Shown: positions 43,872 to 52,565 of the stretch, one piece after another | Layout of the letters: each line of letters starts with the position of its first letter | How positions within the stretch are numbered: the stretch's first letter is position 1 | NCBI GenBank assembly: GCA_017546505.1 | Contig: JAFYWV010000080.1 | Location: 1 to 53,291 of the forward strand | Source of the DNA: Bacteroidaceae bacterium | GTDB taxonomy: Bacteria; Bacteroidota; Bacteroidia; Bacteroidales; Bacteroidaceae | Direction: 5' to 3' | Length of the DNA stretch: 53,291 bases | Made by a program: the position numbers and the translations under genes | Notes under the pieces: model-generated | What the model was told of the DNA's origin: nothing | The model's database searches: none | The model's input: the letters and a program-made list of their open reading frames with translations, nothing else

Positions 43872-44186
43872 CTATTTTATCAACAAAACAAAGTTGACAT
43901 CGCCATCGGCAAGGCTACGGCCTGTGGTATGGCCGGTGTCTGCAAATTGTGTAGTGCACTCCTGTGAAGTACATCTATTTTCGCGTGGTATGGCTATTCC
44001 AAGTACAAAACCCAGTACAGAAGCGGCTACAAGCCAGTAGGGATTGATTCGTAGTGACTTTTTGTTCAGACGGGGGAGAGATGGGGGAATGCGAACGGTT
44101 ACATTATCCTCATCACGTACCTCGCGCAAAAGAGCAAACAGTTCTGTTGACTCCTGTTCTATTTTTTTCAATTCATCGTCGTTCAT
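43872..44186 (-). CDS. Small one-TM protein downstream of the ECF sigma factor, possible anti-sigma factor (104 aa)
   Basis: An acidic cytoplasmic N-terminus (MNDDELKKIEQESTELFALL), a basic linker, one hydrophobic segment at about 50-67 (YWLVAASVLGFVLGIAIP), and about 35 residues outside with two cysteines. Size and topology fit a minimal anti-sigma factor, and it lies 71 bp after a sigma gene, but I see no zinc-finger or other anti-sigma motif. Function is inferred from context only. Confidence 0.7.
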   Translation of the reverse strand: MNDDELKKIEQESTELFALLREVRDEDNVTVRIPPSLPRLNKKSLRINPYWLVAASVLGFVLGIAIPRENRCTSQECTTQFADTGHTTGRSLADGDVNFVLLIK

Positions 44187-44257
44187 ATTGTCTTAAGTTT
44201 TTTAGTATGTAAAGCCATTGTCCGGATAGGTATTTATAAGCTCTGAGAGCATTAAAT

Positions 44258-44827
44258 TCATAAATTCATTTTCATTTGTTTCTTGATGGCAGTAAGTGCC
44301 GCGGCAAGGCGCGACTTCACAGTTCCTTCGGGGGAACCGACAATACGGGCCACCTCGGGCACGGTGAGTTCTTCATCGTAATGAAGCAAAAAGGCATCGC
44401 GCTGCAATTCGGGTAGCGCTTGTACGGCTTTGCGCAGCAGCCGGTGCATCTCTTTGCGTTCAATAGTCTCATCTGTTGTGGCTACAGGCTCTTCGCGCAA
44501 CATACACTCTGCCGTGTAGCTTTGGCGTACCACCTCGTGGCGGTAGTCATTCTTACACAAGTTGTAGGCCATAGCGTAGAGCCACGTCGAGAAGGGCTGA
44601 GCAGCGCGGTAGCCGGCACGATGTTGCCAAACTCGCGTGAAAAGTTCTTGCACCATATCCTCTACCTTGACTGTATCATAGGCCAGCATACGAAGGAAGA
44701 AACCGCCAAGCCTGCGTGCATATCTCTCGTACAGCACCTCGTAAGCCTCGTGATTGCCCAACCCGACACGCTGCATCAGTTCGGCATCGGGCAAGGTTAG
44801 CAGAGTGTCAGCGATTGATTTCCTCAT
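44258..44827 (-). CDS. ECF-type RNA polymerase sigma factor (189 aa)
   Basis: Sigma-70 region 2 spans about 25-95 (YEVLYERYARRLGGFFLRML, VEDMVQELFTRVWQHR, PFSTWLYAMAYNLCKND) and region 4 about 125-180 (LPELQRDAFLLHYDEEL, IVGSPEGTVKSRLAAAL). There is no region 1 or 3, hence ECF. I start at ATG 44827 (MRKSIADTLL), inside the upstream gene; the frame is open 10 codons further. It overlaps the end of the exported-protein gene by 20 bp. Target genes unknown. Confidence 0.93.
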   Translation of the reverse strand: MRKSIADTLLTLPDAELMQRVGLGNHEAYEVLYERYARRLGGFFLRMLAYDTVKVEDMVQELFTRVWQHRAGYRAAQPFSTWLYAMAYNLCKNDYRHEVVRQSYTAECMLREEPVATTDETIERKEMHRLLRKAVQALPELQRDAFLLHYDEELTVPEVARIVGSPEGTVKSRLAAALTAIKKQMKMNL

Positions 44828-46001
44828 AGTACTTCTGTTTTTCCTCGGCAGGCACATTGATCTGTTCCACGATACGCATCATCAGACTGCGCAGTTCTTT
44901 ATAGCGTGCGGTGTTACCGCTATGCTTGTAATGGTCGAGCAACGACTTGAAGCACGGGATATAATTAAAATTGTAGCGATCTATAGCCGCAGGATAACTC
45001 TCAGGCAAAAAACTTTGGCGCAAGTAGTCGGTAAGATACAGTTCTTCGTAATTCCTGCGTTTTATGCCCAGGTTATCGTAAGGTTTCTTGCTGTAACGCA
45101 TCACAAGACCTTCAGAGTATAGCTTGTCAGCACAATAGGGCATTTCCGTTTCCATCATTGGAGAGAAGTAGATTGGACGGTCAGTATTATCAATAAGATG
45201 TTGATACACGATATCCTTTACCTTCTCATAATCATTATTGTCCCATTCGTATGTACCATTGTCAACCATTTCAGCAAAACTTGGGAGTCCCAATTTCTTC
45301 TCTATGTGACAACGGTAATCGGCAGTAAATAACCAGAATGATGTATTGACAACTGTGACATCGGTGCGTATGCCCTTTCCATACTGCAATATCAGTTTGG
45401 AGAATGTCTGCGTGTCTCCATGTGCAAAGATGATGGCATTGGGAGCAAGGCCAACAAGTTCATTATAGGCATAGTTGAGCAGCGTGGGAGAATAGCTACC
45501 GCTATTGTACCAACGTGTCAAGATGTCACGCATCATCTCTTCATCGCCGGTCTGCATAAGATAACTAATGAATGTAGGATAATCATCTACAGCATCCGGG
45601 CGCATCTTGATAGCCTTGGCCATACCCGGATTATCCTGAGCATCGTTGTTATTGTGAAAGCGGGTGATGTAATAGGTGTAAGTATCCGGGATAGCCTTCT
45701 CCATCTCCTCAACGATGGCATCAAGCCGCTCATTGATATCGGGTACACTCTCACACCAACTTCTGTATTTCACAGCCCGGTAGTAGTTACCCCAAGCCTC
45801 CTCGTTCTTGTAATTCTTCTCTATTTCTGCTTTCCACAGGCGTTCTTGCACCTTATACCATTCTGAACTTTTATGTACTTTTACAGCTGTCTCTACCTTT
45901 TGCGGAGCCACATTCATTGTTTGTGCTTGCACGGTAGCAGTCATCGATGCCAGTCCCATCATTGCCACAAGGCAAAGGGTGAATACGTGTCTTCTTTTCA
46001 T
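44808..46001 (-). CDS. Exported protein of unknown function, DUF2723-C-terminal-like/TPR-like (397 aa)
   Basis: The signal peptide ends VQA|Q (about residue 26). The rest is soluble and helical, with TPR-like spacing (NEEAWGNYYRAVKYRSW, YSPTLLNYAYNELVGL). A central segment, IIFAHGDTQTFSKLILQYGKGIRTDVTVVN (in parts HGDTQTF and GIRTDVTVVN), resembles the GDNDTFPLWY...GVRTDVRVVN region in the soluble C-terminal part of DUF2723 membrane glycosyltransferases; no membrane helices are present. Its stop lies inside the sigma factor gene, suggesting that the two are made together. A sensor or effector role for the sigma pathway is possible but unproven. Confidence 0.8.
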   Translation of the reverse strand: MKRRHVFTLCLVAMMGLASMTATVQAQTMNVAPQKVETAVKVHKSSEWYKVQERLWKAEIEKNYKNEEAWGNYYRAVKYRSWCESVPDINERLDAIVEEMEKAIPDTYTYYITRFHNNNDAQDNPGMAKAIKMRPDAVDDYPTFISYLMQTGDEEMMRDILTRWYNSGSYSPTLLNYAYNELVGLAPNAIIFAHGDTQTFSKLILQYGKGIRTDVTVVNTSFWLFTADYRCHIEKKLGLPSFAEMVDNGTYEWDNNDYEKVKDIVYQHLIDNTDRPIYFSPMMETEMPYCADKLYSEGLVMRYSKKPYDNLGIKRRNYEELYLTDYLRQSFLPESYPAAIDRYNFNYIPCFKSLLDHYKHSGNTARYKELRSLMMRIVEQINVPAEEKQKYYEEINR

Positions 46002-46194
46002 ATTATTTGTACTTGATTTTTTGTCTTACCTCTTTGTTCACTATAAAAACGCGTCTTTTTCACAATTGCATACACGCCACCTCGCCAATCGTTCATTCTT
46101 TTAACATTTTTTTGTAAGGTATATGTAAAAACTATATAAGGGCAAGGGTGTCTATTGAATCTATATCCTGACCGGCAGATTGAAACATATATAT

Positions 46195-46231
46195 AAAACA
46201 GGCATCGCCCGAATGGAGCGATGCCTGTTTT
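46195..46231 (-). terminator. Terminator of the nqr operon
   Basis: 14-bp arms AAAACAGGCATCGC / GCGATGCCTGTTTT around a 9-nt loop, starting about 20 bp after the nqrF stop. It may also act on the plus strand. Confidence 0.8.
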
Positions 46232-46251
46232 TGTTATTATATTCAGTCGAA

Positions 46252-47520
46252 TTAACCGCCGAAGTTGTCGTACATAATAGATTTCTCCTCAACACCAAGG
46301 TCGGTGAGCATATTCACAACAGCCTTTGACATTGGGCCGGGACCGCACATATAGTACTCGATATCCTCGGGAGCCTCGTGGTTCTTGAGGTATGTCTCAT
46401 AGATAACCTGATGTACAAAGCCTGCGGTGTACTTCACGCCCGCTGCATCGGCTGCAGGGTCGGGACGGTCGAGAGCCAAGTGGAAGGTGAAGTTGGGGAA
46501 CTCCTTCTCAAGCTGCAAGAAATCCTCCAAGTAGAACACCTCGTTGAGCGCACGCGCACCGTAGAAGTAGGTCATCACACGGTCGGTAGTCTTCAAAGTC
46601 TTTGTCATATGCATAATCTGCGCACGCAATGGAGCCATACCGGCACCACCACCAACCCACATCATCTCCTTCTTTGAATCGAAGATTGGGTGGAAGTCGC
46701 CGTAAGGGCCACTCATAATCACCTTGTCGCCCGGCTTCAAAGTGAAGATGTATGAAGATGCTATACCGCAAGGTACATCCATAAAGCCTGAGCGGTCGGC
46801 CTTGAAAGGAGGTGTTGCAATACGCACGGTGAGCATAATGCGGTCACCCTCGGCAGGATAGTTGGCCATTGAGTAAGCACGGATTGTCTCCTCGGTGTTC
46901 TTGCACTTGAGGCCGAGCAAACCGAACTTCTCCCAAGCGGGGAGATACTCGTCACCGATAAGTGACTTGTCGATGTCCTTGTCGTATGTCATATCGTATG
47001 CAGGAATCTTAATCTGCGCGTATGAACCTGGAACGAAGTCCATATGCTCGCCCGGAGGCAATGCAACGATGAACTCTTTGATGAAAGTAGCGACGTTCTT
47101 GTTGGAGATAACCTCGCACTCCCACTCCTTGACACCCATAACTGACTCGGGCACCTTGATTTCCATATCGTTCTTACACTTTACCTGACAGCCCAGACGC
47201 CAGTGAGCCTGCTGTTCCTTGCGTGTGAAATGACTGGTCTCTGATGGCAGAATCTCGCCACCACCCTCTGTTACCTGGAGCTTGCACTGACCACAAGAGC
47301 CCTTACCACCACAAGCCGAGGGAAGGAAGATGCCGTTCTCGGCAAGTGTACCGAGCAATGCACCACCGGCTGCAACCTCAACCTCTTTCTCGCCGTTAAT
47401 CTTTACCTTGATGTTGCCACCGGGAAGCAAAAAGCGTTTTGCCACCAAAAGGACAACTACCAGCAGAAGGATGATTACAAGGAAGACAGCTATACTTGAA
47501 AATATCAATTGTGTATTCAT
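46252..47520 (-). CDS. nqrF: Na+-NQR subunit F (422 aa)
   Basis: The electron entry subunit: oxidises NADH through FAD and a [2Fe-2S] centre. An N-terminal membrane helix lies at about 7-29; the ferredoxin-type cluster site is SACGGKGSCGQC plus a fourth Cys in WRLGCQVKC (about 68-112); the FAD motif is AYSMANYP; NADH-domain motifs are GPYGDFHP and WVGGGAGMAPLRAQI; the C-terminus YMCGPGPM...MYDNFGG is complete. Last gene of nqrABCDEF. Confidence 0.97.
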   Translation of the reverse strand: MNTQLIFSSIAVFLVIILLLVVVLLVAKRFLLPGGNIKVKINGEKEVEVAAGGALLGTLAENGIFLPSACGGKGSCGQCKLQVTEGGGEILPSETSHFTRKEQQAHWRLGCQVKCKNDMEIKVPESVMGVKEWECEVISNKNVATFIKEFIVALPPGEHMDFVPGSYAQIKIPAYDMTYDKDIDKSLIGDEYLPAWEKFGLLGLKCKNTEETIRAYSMANYPAEGDRIMLTVRIATPPFKADRSGFMDVPCGIASSYIFTLKPGDKVIMSGPYGDFHPIFDSKKEMMWVGGGAGMAPLRAQIMHMTKTLKTTDRVMTYFYGARALNEVFYLEDFLQLEKEFPNFTFHLALDRPDPAADAAGVKYTAGFVHQVIYETYLKNHEAPEDIEYYMCGPGPMSKAVVNMLTDLGVEEKSIMYDNFGG

Positions 47521-47532
47521 ATCCTTACTTTA

Positions 47533-48156
47533 TTACATTTTAATACCAGAGAAGCACATAAACGCCATTGCCATAAGACCTACTGTGATGAAGGCGATAC
47601 CCAAACCACGCAAAGGCTTTGGAATGTTGCTGTACTCGATTTTTTCACGTATTGCCGCAAACAGCACAATAGCAATCATCCAACCCAAGCCAGAGCCGAT
47701 TGCAAAAGCAAAAGAGTCGGCCAGGCAAGTGATAGCCTGAGAGTTCTCGGCCGGCAAGCCGATGCGCTGCTGCATAAAGAGCGAACCACCCATAATTGCG
47801 CAGTTAACGGCAATCAATGGAAGGAAGATACCCAACTGGCTATACAAAGCCGGAGCAAAACGCTCGACAATCATCTCCACAAGCTGAACGATACCTGCAA
47901 TGACTGCAATGAACAGTATGAACGCAAGGAATGTGAGGTCTACACCCAAAATACCGTCAGCAGCAAGAACCTTTGTCTGCAACAAGTAGTTCACAGGCAA
48001 TGTAATTACCTGAACGAATATAACGGCAACACCAAGTCCAATGGCAGTCTTTACGCTCTTAGATACAGCCAAGAACGAACACATACCAAGGAAGAAGGCA
48101 AATACCATATTGTCCACGAAAACCGAACGGACAAGTAAACTAATGAAATGTTCCAT
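47533..48156 (-). CDS. nqrE: Na+-NQR subunit E (207 aa)
   Basis: A six-helix integral membrane subunit; with NqrD it forms the channel core and holds an iron centre between conserved cysteines. Seen: [21 protein letters not shown] (in parts) and [13 protein letters not shown], each with the conserved Cys (MCSF, NCAI). Length is standard. Confidence 0.96.
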   Translation of the reverse strand: MEHFISLLVRSVFVDNMVFAFFLGMCSFLAVSKSVKTAIGLGVAVIFVQVITLPVNYLLQTKVLAADGILGVDLTFLAFILFIAVIAGIVQLVEMIVERFAPALYSQLGIFLPLIAVNCAIMGGSLFMQQRIGLPAENSQAITCLADSFAFAIGSGLGWMIAIVLFAAIREKIEYSNIPKPLRGLGIAFITVGLMAMAFMCFSGIKM

Positions 48157-48183
48157 AATTATCTTTCTTTACTGTATCTGAAA

Positions 48184-48813
48184 TTATTTTTCTTGCAAGC
48201 TCTTGTCCTTTGCTCTCTGATACCAAACGATGCAGGCAATAAGTATGAATGCCGCAGGTGTCATAAGCATAAGACCATTATTCATATAACCGGCCTCATA
48301 GAAGCTCTCGGGGATAATCTGGATGTTAAGAAGCGCTCCTGTACCGAAGAACTCACGGAAAAGAGCAACGATAACAAGAATCATCGCATAGCCTACACCG
48401 TTACCGATACCGTCGAGGAACGAAGGCCAAGGCTTGTTCTGCATAGCAAACGCCTCGAGACGTCCCATAAGGATACAGTTGGTAATGATAAGACCGATAT
48501 ATACCGACAGCTGAACGCTCACATCGTATGCAAAGGCCTTGAGAATTTCACTTACCAATGTTACCAATGTTGCAACAACCACCAACTGAACGATGATACG
48601 TATACGCATTGGAATTGTATTGCGGATAAGTGAGATGATTACGTTAGCCATTGCCACAATGATGGTTACAGAAAGACCCATAACAATTGCCGGCTCGAGC
48701 TTGCTTGTAACAGCCAAAGCTGAACAGATACCAAGCACCTGCACGGTTACGGGGTTTTCCTTGAAAAGAGGAGTGTTGAGTGCCTCTTTATTTTTCTTTG
48801 AAAGTAGTCCCAT
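48184..48813 (-). CDS. nqrD: Na+-NQR subunit D (209 aa)
   Basis: A homolog of NqrE with inverted topology; six helices and the paired cysteines in VLGICSALAVTSK and ITNCILMGRLEAF. Spaced 15 bp after nqrC and 27 bp before nqrE. Confidence 0.96.
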   Translation of the reverse strand: MGLLSKKNKEALNTPLFKENPVTVQVLGICSALAVTSKLEPAIVMGLSVTIIVAMANVIISLIRNTIPMRIRIIVQLVVVATLVTLVSEILKAFAYDVSVQLSVYIGLIITNCILMGRLEAFAMQNKPWPSFLDGIGNGVGYAMILVIVALFREFFGTGALLNIQIIPESFYEAGYMNNGLMLMTPAAFILIACIVWYQRAKDKSLQEK

Positions 48814-48828
48814 AGTTATTTCTCCTCA

Positions 48829-49665
48829 TTAATTTTGTTGATTCTTCAAGTAATTGTAATAGGGAGCGAGCTTGCTCTCAAGCATCACCTGCAAACCGTT
48901 ACAAGTGATTGTAGCACCCGAAACGGCATCAATGTGATAATTCTCACCGGCAACACCCTTGCCCTTCTCGACAGCAAGTGCAACCTTGCCGTTCTCGTCA
49001 AAAACCTTCTTTACAATAGCATTGCCATCCTTGTCCTTTGTAAAACGGTTCTGGAACTTGTCGCTCGCAATCTCGGCACCAAGACCCGGTGTCTCACTTG
49101 CGTGTGAGAAGTAGACGCCATAGATGGTATTGCAGTCGTCGTTGAGAGCAATGTAACCCCAGATACCACCCCACAAACCGTTACCGGTCATTGGAATGAT
49201 GTATTTTGTAGCCCCGTTGACCTTAGCCACATAAAGAGGCAGGTTGTTCTCATTCACAGCATCGTTGCTCACCTTAAAACCACCCTCCTGGGCTACTTCA
49301 TTACCTTGGGCATTTACAATGATGTCCTTTTCGATAAGTTCATCATATTTTGCAGCCGCATCGGGAAGGTTTCTCTCATTCAAAGAGGCAAGTATCTGCT
49401 TTTTCTTGTCAAGTTCAACGTTGGCATCCTGCATTGGCTTCAACAATGATGAAACACCGGCCAAAAGGAATGCAACGATAACTACTACCACAGCCGAATA
49501 GATGATGGCATAGAGATCGCTATTGGTGTCAAGACCCTTTTTACCGGGCTCTTTCACCGCGTCGAACTCTGAAGCACCGGCCTTACACAATGGACACACC
49601 GAAGGTGCCTCATTGCCTTCGTGTACGTAACCGCACACCTTGCAAACATATTTTTTTGCTGCCAT
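48829..49665 (-). CDS. nqrC: Na+-NQR subunit C with N-terminal rubredoxin-like domain (278 aa)
   Basis: Residues about 45-278 are ordinary NqrC: one membrane helix (48-72), LKPMQDANVELDKKKQILASL, the periplasmic FMN domain GNGLWGGIWGYIAL and SHASETPGLGAEI, and the covalent FMN site SGAT in DAVSGATITCNG. Residues 1-40 are additional: Cys8, Cys11, Cys24 and Cys27 in CKVCGYVHEG...SVCPLCKAG form a CxxC-X12-CxxC iron site like the short rubredoxin domain of rubrerythrins. A linker follows, and the normal NqrC start (DTNSDLYAIIYS) lies inside the frame without a Met, so the fusion is real in this reading. The rubredoxin domain would face the cytoplasm. It is 5 bp after nqrB. Confidence 0.95.
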   Translation of the reverse strand: MAAKKYVCKVCGYVHEGNEAPSVCPLCKAGASEFDAVKEPGKKGLDTNSDLYAIIYSAVVVVIVAFLLAGVSSLLKPMQDANVELDKKKQILASLNERNLPDAAAKYDELIEKDIIVNAQGNEVAQEGGFKVSNDAVNENNLPLYVAKVNGATKYIIPMTGNGLWGGIWGYIALNDDCNTIYGVYFSHASETPGLGAEIASDKFQNRFTKDKDGNAIVKKVFDENGKVALAVEKGKGVAGENYHIDAVSGATITCNGLQVMLESKLAPYYNYLKNQQN

Positions 49666-49670
49666 ATCTT

Positions 49671-50849
49671 TTAGTTCTTTTTAGTTACACGTTTAGCACG
49701 GGCATTCACATTCGACTGCACCACGCAATAATCGATAAAAGGAGCAACCACGTTCATCAACAGGATTGCAAGCATCATACCCTCGGGATAACCGGGGTTG
49801 AGCACGCGGATGATGATTGTCATAGCACCGATACCAAAACCGTAGATATATTTACCGGTCTCGGTACGGGCCGATGTTACAGGGTCGGTTGCCATAAACA
49901 CTGCACCAAAGCAGAAACCGCCAAGGAGAAGGTTGTGCCAGAGTGGCATAGCCTCGGGCATCTTGTCCCGGAACACGTAAAGCATTGCAATACCACCTAC
50001 AAAGACACTGAGCATTGTCTTCCAGCTTGCAACACCTGTGTAAAGGAGAAGTGCAGCACCAAGTGCAATGGCCACGACGCTTGTCTCACCTATTGAACCC
50101 GGCATAAAACCGAATATCATATCGCAGGATGTCAACAACTCACCGGCAGCACCGACAGGAGCTGCGCCGTTTGCAACATACTGGAGTGCTGTAGCACAGG
50201 TATAACCGTCGACATTAGAGCCAAGGCCACAGATTGCCTCAGTTGCCACCCATACGCTGTCACCCGAGATAACCGAAGGATAAGCGAAGAAGATGAACGC
50301 ACGTGCAATGAGTGCCACATTCACAATGTTCATACCAGTTCCGCCGAACACCTCTTTTGCAAAAATAACGGCAAAAGCTGTTGCGAGGGCAAGCACCCAC
50401 AATGGGCAACCAACCGGAACAATCATTGGAATGAGGATACCTGATACAAGGAAACCCTCGTGTATCTCCTCATTCTTCCACTGTGCAACGGTAAACTCAA
50501 TACCAAGACCCACTGCGTATGCAACCACAATCTTGGGCAAAGTAAGCATCAGACCATAGAGGAACATACTGAACCAGCTTGTCTCGGCCAATGTACCGGC
50601 TGCAATAGCGTTCTGCAAACCGATGTTGTACATACCCAAGAGAAGTGATGGAACAAGTGCAATCACCACCAACGACATAATGCGCTTGCTGTCGATGGCA
50701 TCGTGGATGTTCACACCGTTCTTTGCTGTGTCGTTGGGCACGAACAGGAATGTCTCGAAACCATCGAATAGGGAACGGAAAGCGTGCAGCTTGCCACCCT
50801 CTTCGAAGTTCGGCTTAATTTTATCTATATAATTTCTCAAAAATTTCAT
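49671..50849 (-). CDS. nqrB: Na+-NQR subunit B (392 aa)
   Basis: A polytopic membrane subunit (about ten helices) that carries covalent FMN and riboflavin and pumps Na+. Seen: MLTLPKIVVAYAVGLGIEF, VGCPLWVLALATAFAVIFAKEVFGGTG (in parts), LGGFCFGAVFMATDPVTSARTE (in parts). The FMN attachment segment reads DGYTCATAL where the usual form is Dxx[ST]GA[TS]; the acceptor Thr is kept but the Gly is Cys. It begins 41 bp after nqrA. Confidence 0.96.
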   Translation of the reverse strand: MKFLRNYIDKIKPNFEEGGKLHAFRSLFDGFETFLFVPNDTAKNGVNIHDAIDSKRIMSLVVIALVPSLLLGMYNIGLQNAIAAGTLAETSWFSMFLYGLMLTLPKIVVAYAVGLGIEFTVAQWKNEEIHEGFLVSGILIPMIVPVGCPLWVLALATAFAVIFAKEVFGGTGMNIVNVALIARAFIFFAYPSVISGDSVWVATEAICGLGSNVDGYTCATALQYVANGAAPVGAAGELLTSCDMIFGFMPGSIGETSVVAIALGAALLLYTGVASWKTMLSVFVGGIAMLYVFRDKMPEAMPLWHNLLLGGFCFGAVFMATDPVTSARTETGKYIYGFGIGAMTIIIRVLNPGYPEGMMLAILLMNVVAPFIDYCVVQSNVNARAKRVTKKN

Positions 50850-50890
50850 ACGACTATATTTTATTTTGCATTGAAATTAAACTCGTATAA

Positions 50891-52240
50891 TTAGCACATC
50901 TCTGCACGTAATTTATCCAAACCTTCACGAACGATGCGTTGCAATTCAAGTTTAGAAGAGTCGACGAACTCACAAAGAGCAAAATCCTCGGGAGCAACCT
51001 CGTAGATACCAAGCTGCTCCATCTTGTCGATGTTGCCGGTTATGATTGCCTTCAACAGGTACTCGGGGTAGATATCCATCGGGAACACCTTGTCATACTC
51101 GTTAGACATAATCATATGGCGCTCGCCACCCTTGATGCGGGCATCGATAGTGTACTTGCGCTTGGGTGACAACCAACTGAAATAGCTGCGGCTTGTGCTG
51201 TACATTCCAAAGCGTGGAGCTGCCCAACCAAGCATATCGGCGTCGTTCATAATCTCGGGGATTACAGTAACCTCTGTCGAGAATGCGCCAAGGAAGCCAT
51301 CGGCTGTTGTCTTTTTGCCAGTGAGAACGTTGCCGTCGATAATGCGGTTCGGGTACTTGTTCTCGAGACGGCCGGCAACGATATTGCTGAGTTGTGCACC
51401 AAGAACCACCTTGCTGTATGACGGGTTCTTCACCTCGCTACCTGCAAGCGCAATGGTACGTGTAAAATCGACCTTGCCCTTGTTGAAGAAACGACCGATG
51501 AATATTACCTCTTCGGCACCGATGGTCCACACAATCTCGCCCTTGTTCACAGGAGCTGTCTTGTTAATCTGTACACCGACATTGCCGGCAGGGTGTGGTC
51601 CTTTGAAGATGGTGGTTGTCACATTCTTGGCCACTGTCAAAGCTGCGGCCTGCTGACAAGCGCAGATACCAAGGTGAACAGGAGCAATGCGTGACAACGC
51701 ATCAAGACCGGCCTGGAAATCCTCTTCGTTACCCTTGAGAGCTACCTCAAAGTTAACGGCAAGGGGTTTAGAATCGAATGCCGAAACATAGATGGCACGT
51801 GGCGCATCTTTCGGGTCGGCAATAACATCGTAAGGTCTCTGACGGATAAAACCGAACAGACCGGCCTTCAGAAGGTTTGCCTTGATTTCATCGGCCGAGA
51901 GCGAAAGCACATCCTGTGCCTTGTACTCCACCGACTCGAACTTACCATCCGATTCAACTACTACGCTAAGTACGCGTCTTCTCTCTCCGCGGTTAACCGC
52001 AACAACTTTTCCGCTCACCGGCGAAACAAATTGCAATTCAGGGTTAGACTTATCAACGAACAAAGCGTCACCTGCCTTCACTGCATCCTCGGGCTTAACA
52101 ACAACCTTTGGAGTCACACGTGTAAAATCGGCCGGCATCAAAGCGTAGAGCTTTGGTGTCTCAACCGATGTAAATTCTTTTGCAGGAGCGCCTTTCAAAT
52201 TGATATTCAACCCCTTAGAAATTTTTACGACTCTGTGCAT
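50891..52240 (-). CDS. nqrA: Na+-NQR subunit A (449 aa)
   Basis: A peripheral cytoplasmic subunit. Seen: VVKISKGLNINLKGAP at the N-terminus (NqrA hallmark GLxxPLxGxP-like), IRQRPYDVIADP, KGPHPAGNVGVQI, and CEFVDSSKLELQRIVREGL at the C-terminus. First gene of the operon, with a good promoter upstream. Confidence 0.96.
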   Translation of the reverse strand: MHRVVKISKGLNINLKGAPAKEFTSVETPKLYALMPADFTRVTPKVVVKPEDAVKAGDALFVDKSNPELQFVSPVSGKVVAVNRGERRRVLSVVVESDGKFESVEYKAQDVLSLSADEIKANLLKAGLFGFIRQRPYDVIADPKDAPRAIYVSAFDSKPLAVNFEVALKGNEEDFQAGLDALSRIAPVHLGICACQQAAALTVAKNVTTTIFKGPHPAGNVGVQINKTAPVNKGEIVWTIGAEEVIFIGRFFNKGKVDFTRTIALAGSEVKNPSYSKVVLGAQLSNIVAGRLENKYPNRIIDGNVLTGKKTTADGFLGAFSTEVTVIPEIMNDADMLGWAAPRFGMYSTSRSYFSWLSPKRKYTIDARIKGGERHMIMSNEYDKVFPMDIYPEYLLKAIITGNIDKMEQLGIYEVAPEDFALCEFVDSSKLELQRIVREGLDKLRAEMC

Positions 52241-52273
52241 ATAATTTGAGTTACATTAGTACATTATCCGTCA

Positions 52274-52304
52274 CAAATTTAGAGAAAATTTTCCGCATTT
52301 CTAA
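52274..52304 (-). promoter_or_regulatory. Promoter of the nqrABCDEF operon
   Basis: On the minus strand TTAG (52304-52301), a 19-bp spacer, then TAAATTTG (52281-52274), a full match to the Bacteroidetes -7 box, 34 bp upstream of nqrA. Confidence 0.55.
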
Positions 52305-52422
52305 CAAGTTGTTTTAAAATATTTTAATATTTTTCACTTTGTTACGGTATTTTCCATAATAGAAGTCATTGATGTGCTATAAATTTCTTTTGACAAAATT
52401 CCAAAGAAAGCAACTACTAAAC

Positions 52423-52475
52423 AAAAAGGCCTAAAGGGCGACTATGCCCTAAAGGCCCAAAAGGGTCTACACCCT
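52423..52475 (-). terminator. Tandem hairpin terminators after the FISUMP gene
   Basis: On the minus strand, first AGGGT-GTAG-ACCCT followed by TTTT, then GGCC-(TTTA)-GGGC / GCCC-(TTTA)-GGCC followed by TTTTTG. The second stem has two mismatches in the middle. Both have T-tracts. Confidence 0.65.
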
Positions 52476-52565
52476 CTTGTTTTCAATTTTAAACGCACAA
52501 ACAGCACACAGCTATGTGCGCTTTAAATAAATTGGGGAGCAAACCGCAAGGGTATGCTTAGCAAA

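Larger units (their letters stand above)
52241..52565. other. Intergenic region between the FISUMP gene and nqrA
   Basis: 325 bp with no gene. It contains the nqr promoter (52274-52304), an AT-rich stretch, two tandem hairpins that terminate the FISUMP gene (52423-52475), and a small 5-bp hairpin (GCACA/TGTGC, 52504-52519). Confidence 0.65.

Noticed and set aside
43726-44040. A 104-codon plus-strand frame after pgeF
   Set aside because: Overlaps the small one-TM protein gene on the other strand and lacks any protein signature; the minus-strand gene has a plausible TM protein and sigma context.
47509-48138. A 209-codon plus-strand frame opposite nqrE
   Set aside because: Antisense to a canonical membrane subunit; the His/Asn/Lys-rich product is the mirror of hydrophobic codons.
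52504-52519. Small hairpin after the FISUMP gene as a retrohoming (IMH-type) hairpin
   Set aside because: Only 5-bp arms and about 45 bp beyond the stop; no GC-rich initiation segment next to it. Kept as unexplained rather than as evidence for a retroelement.
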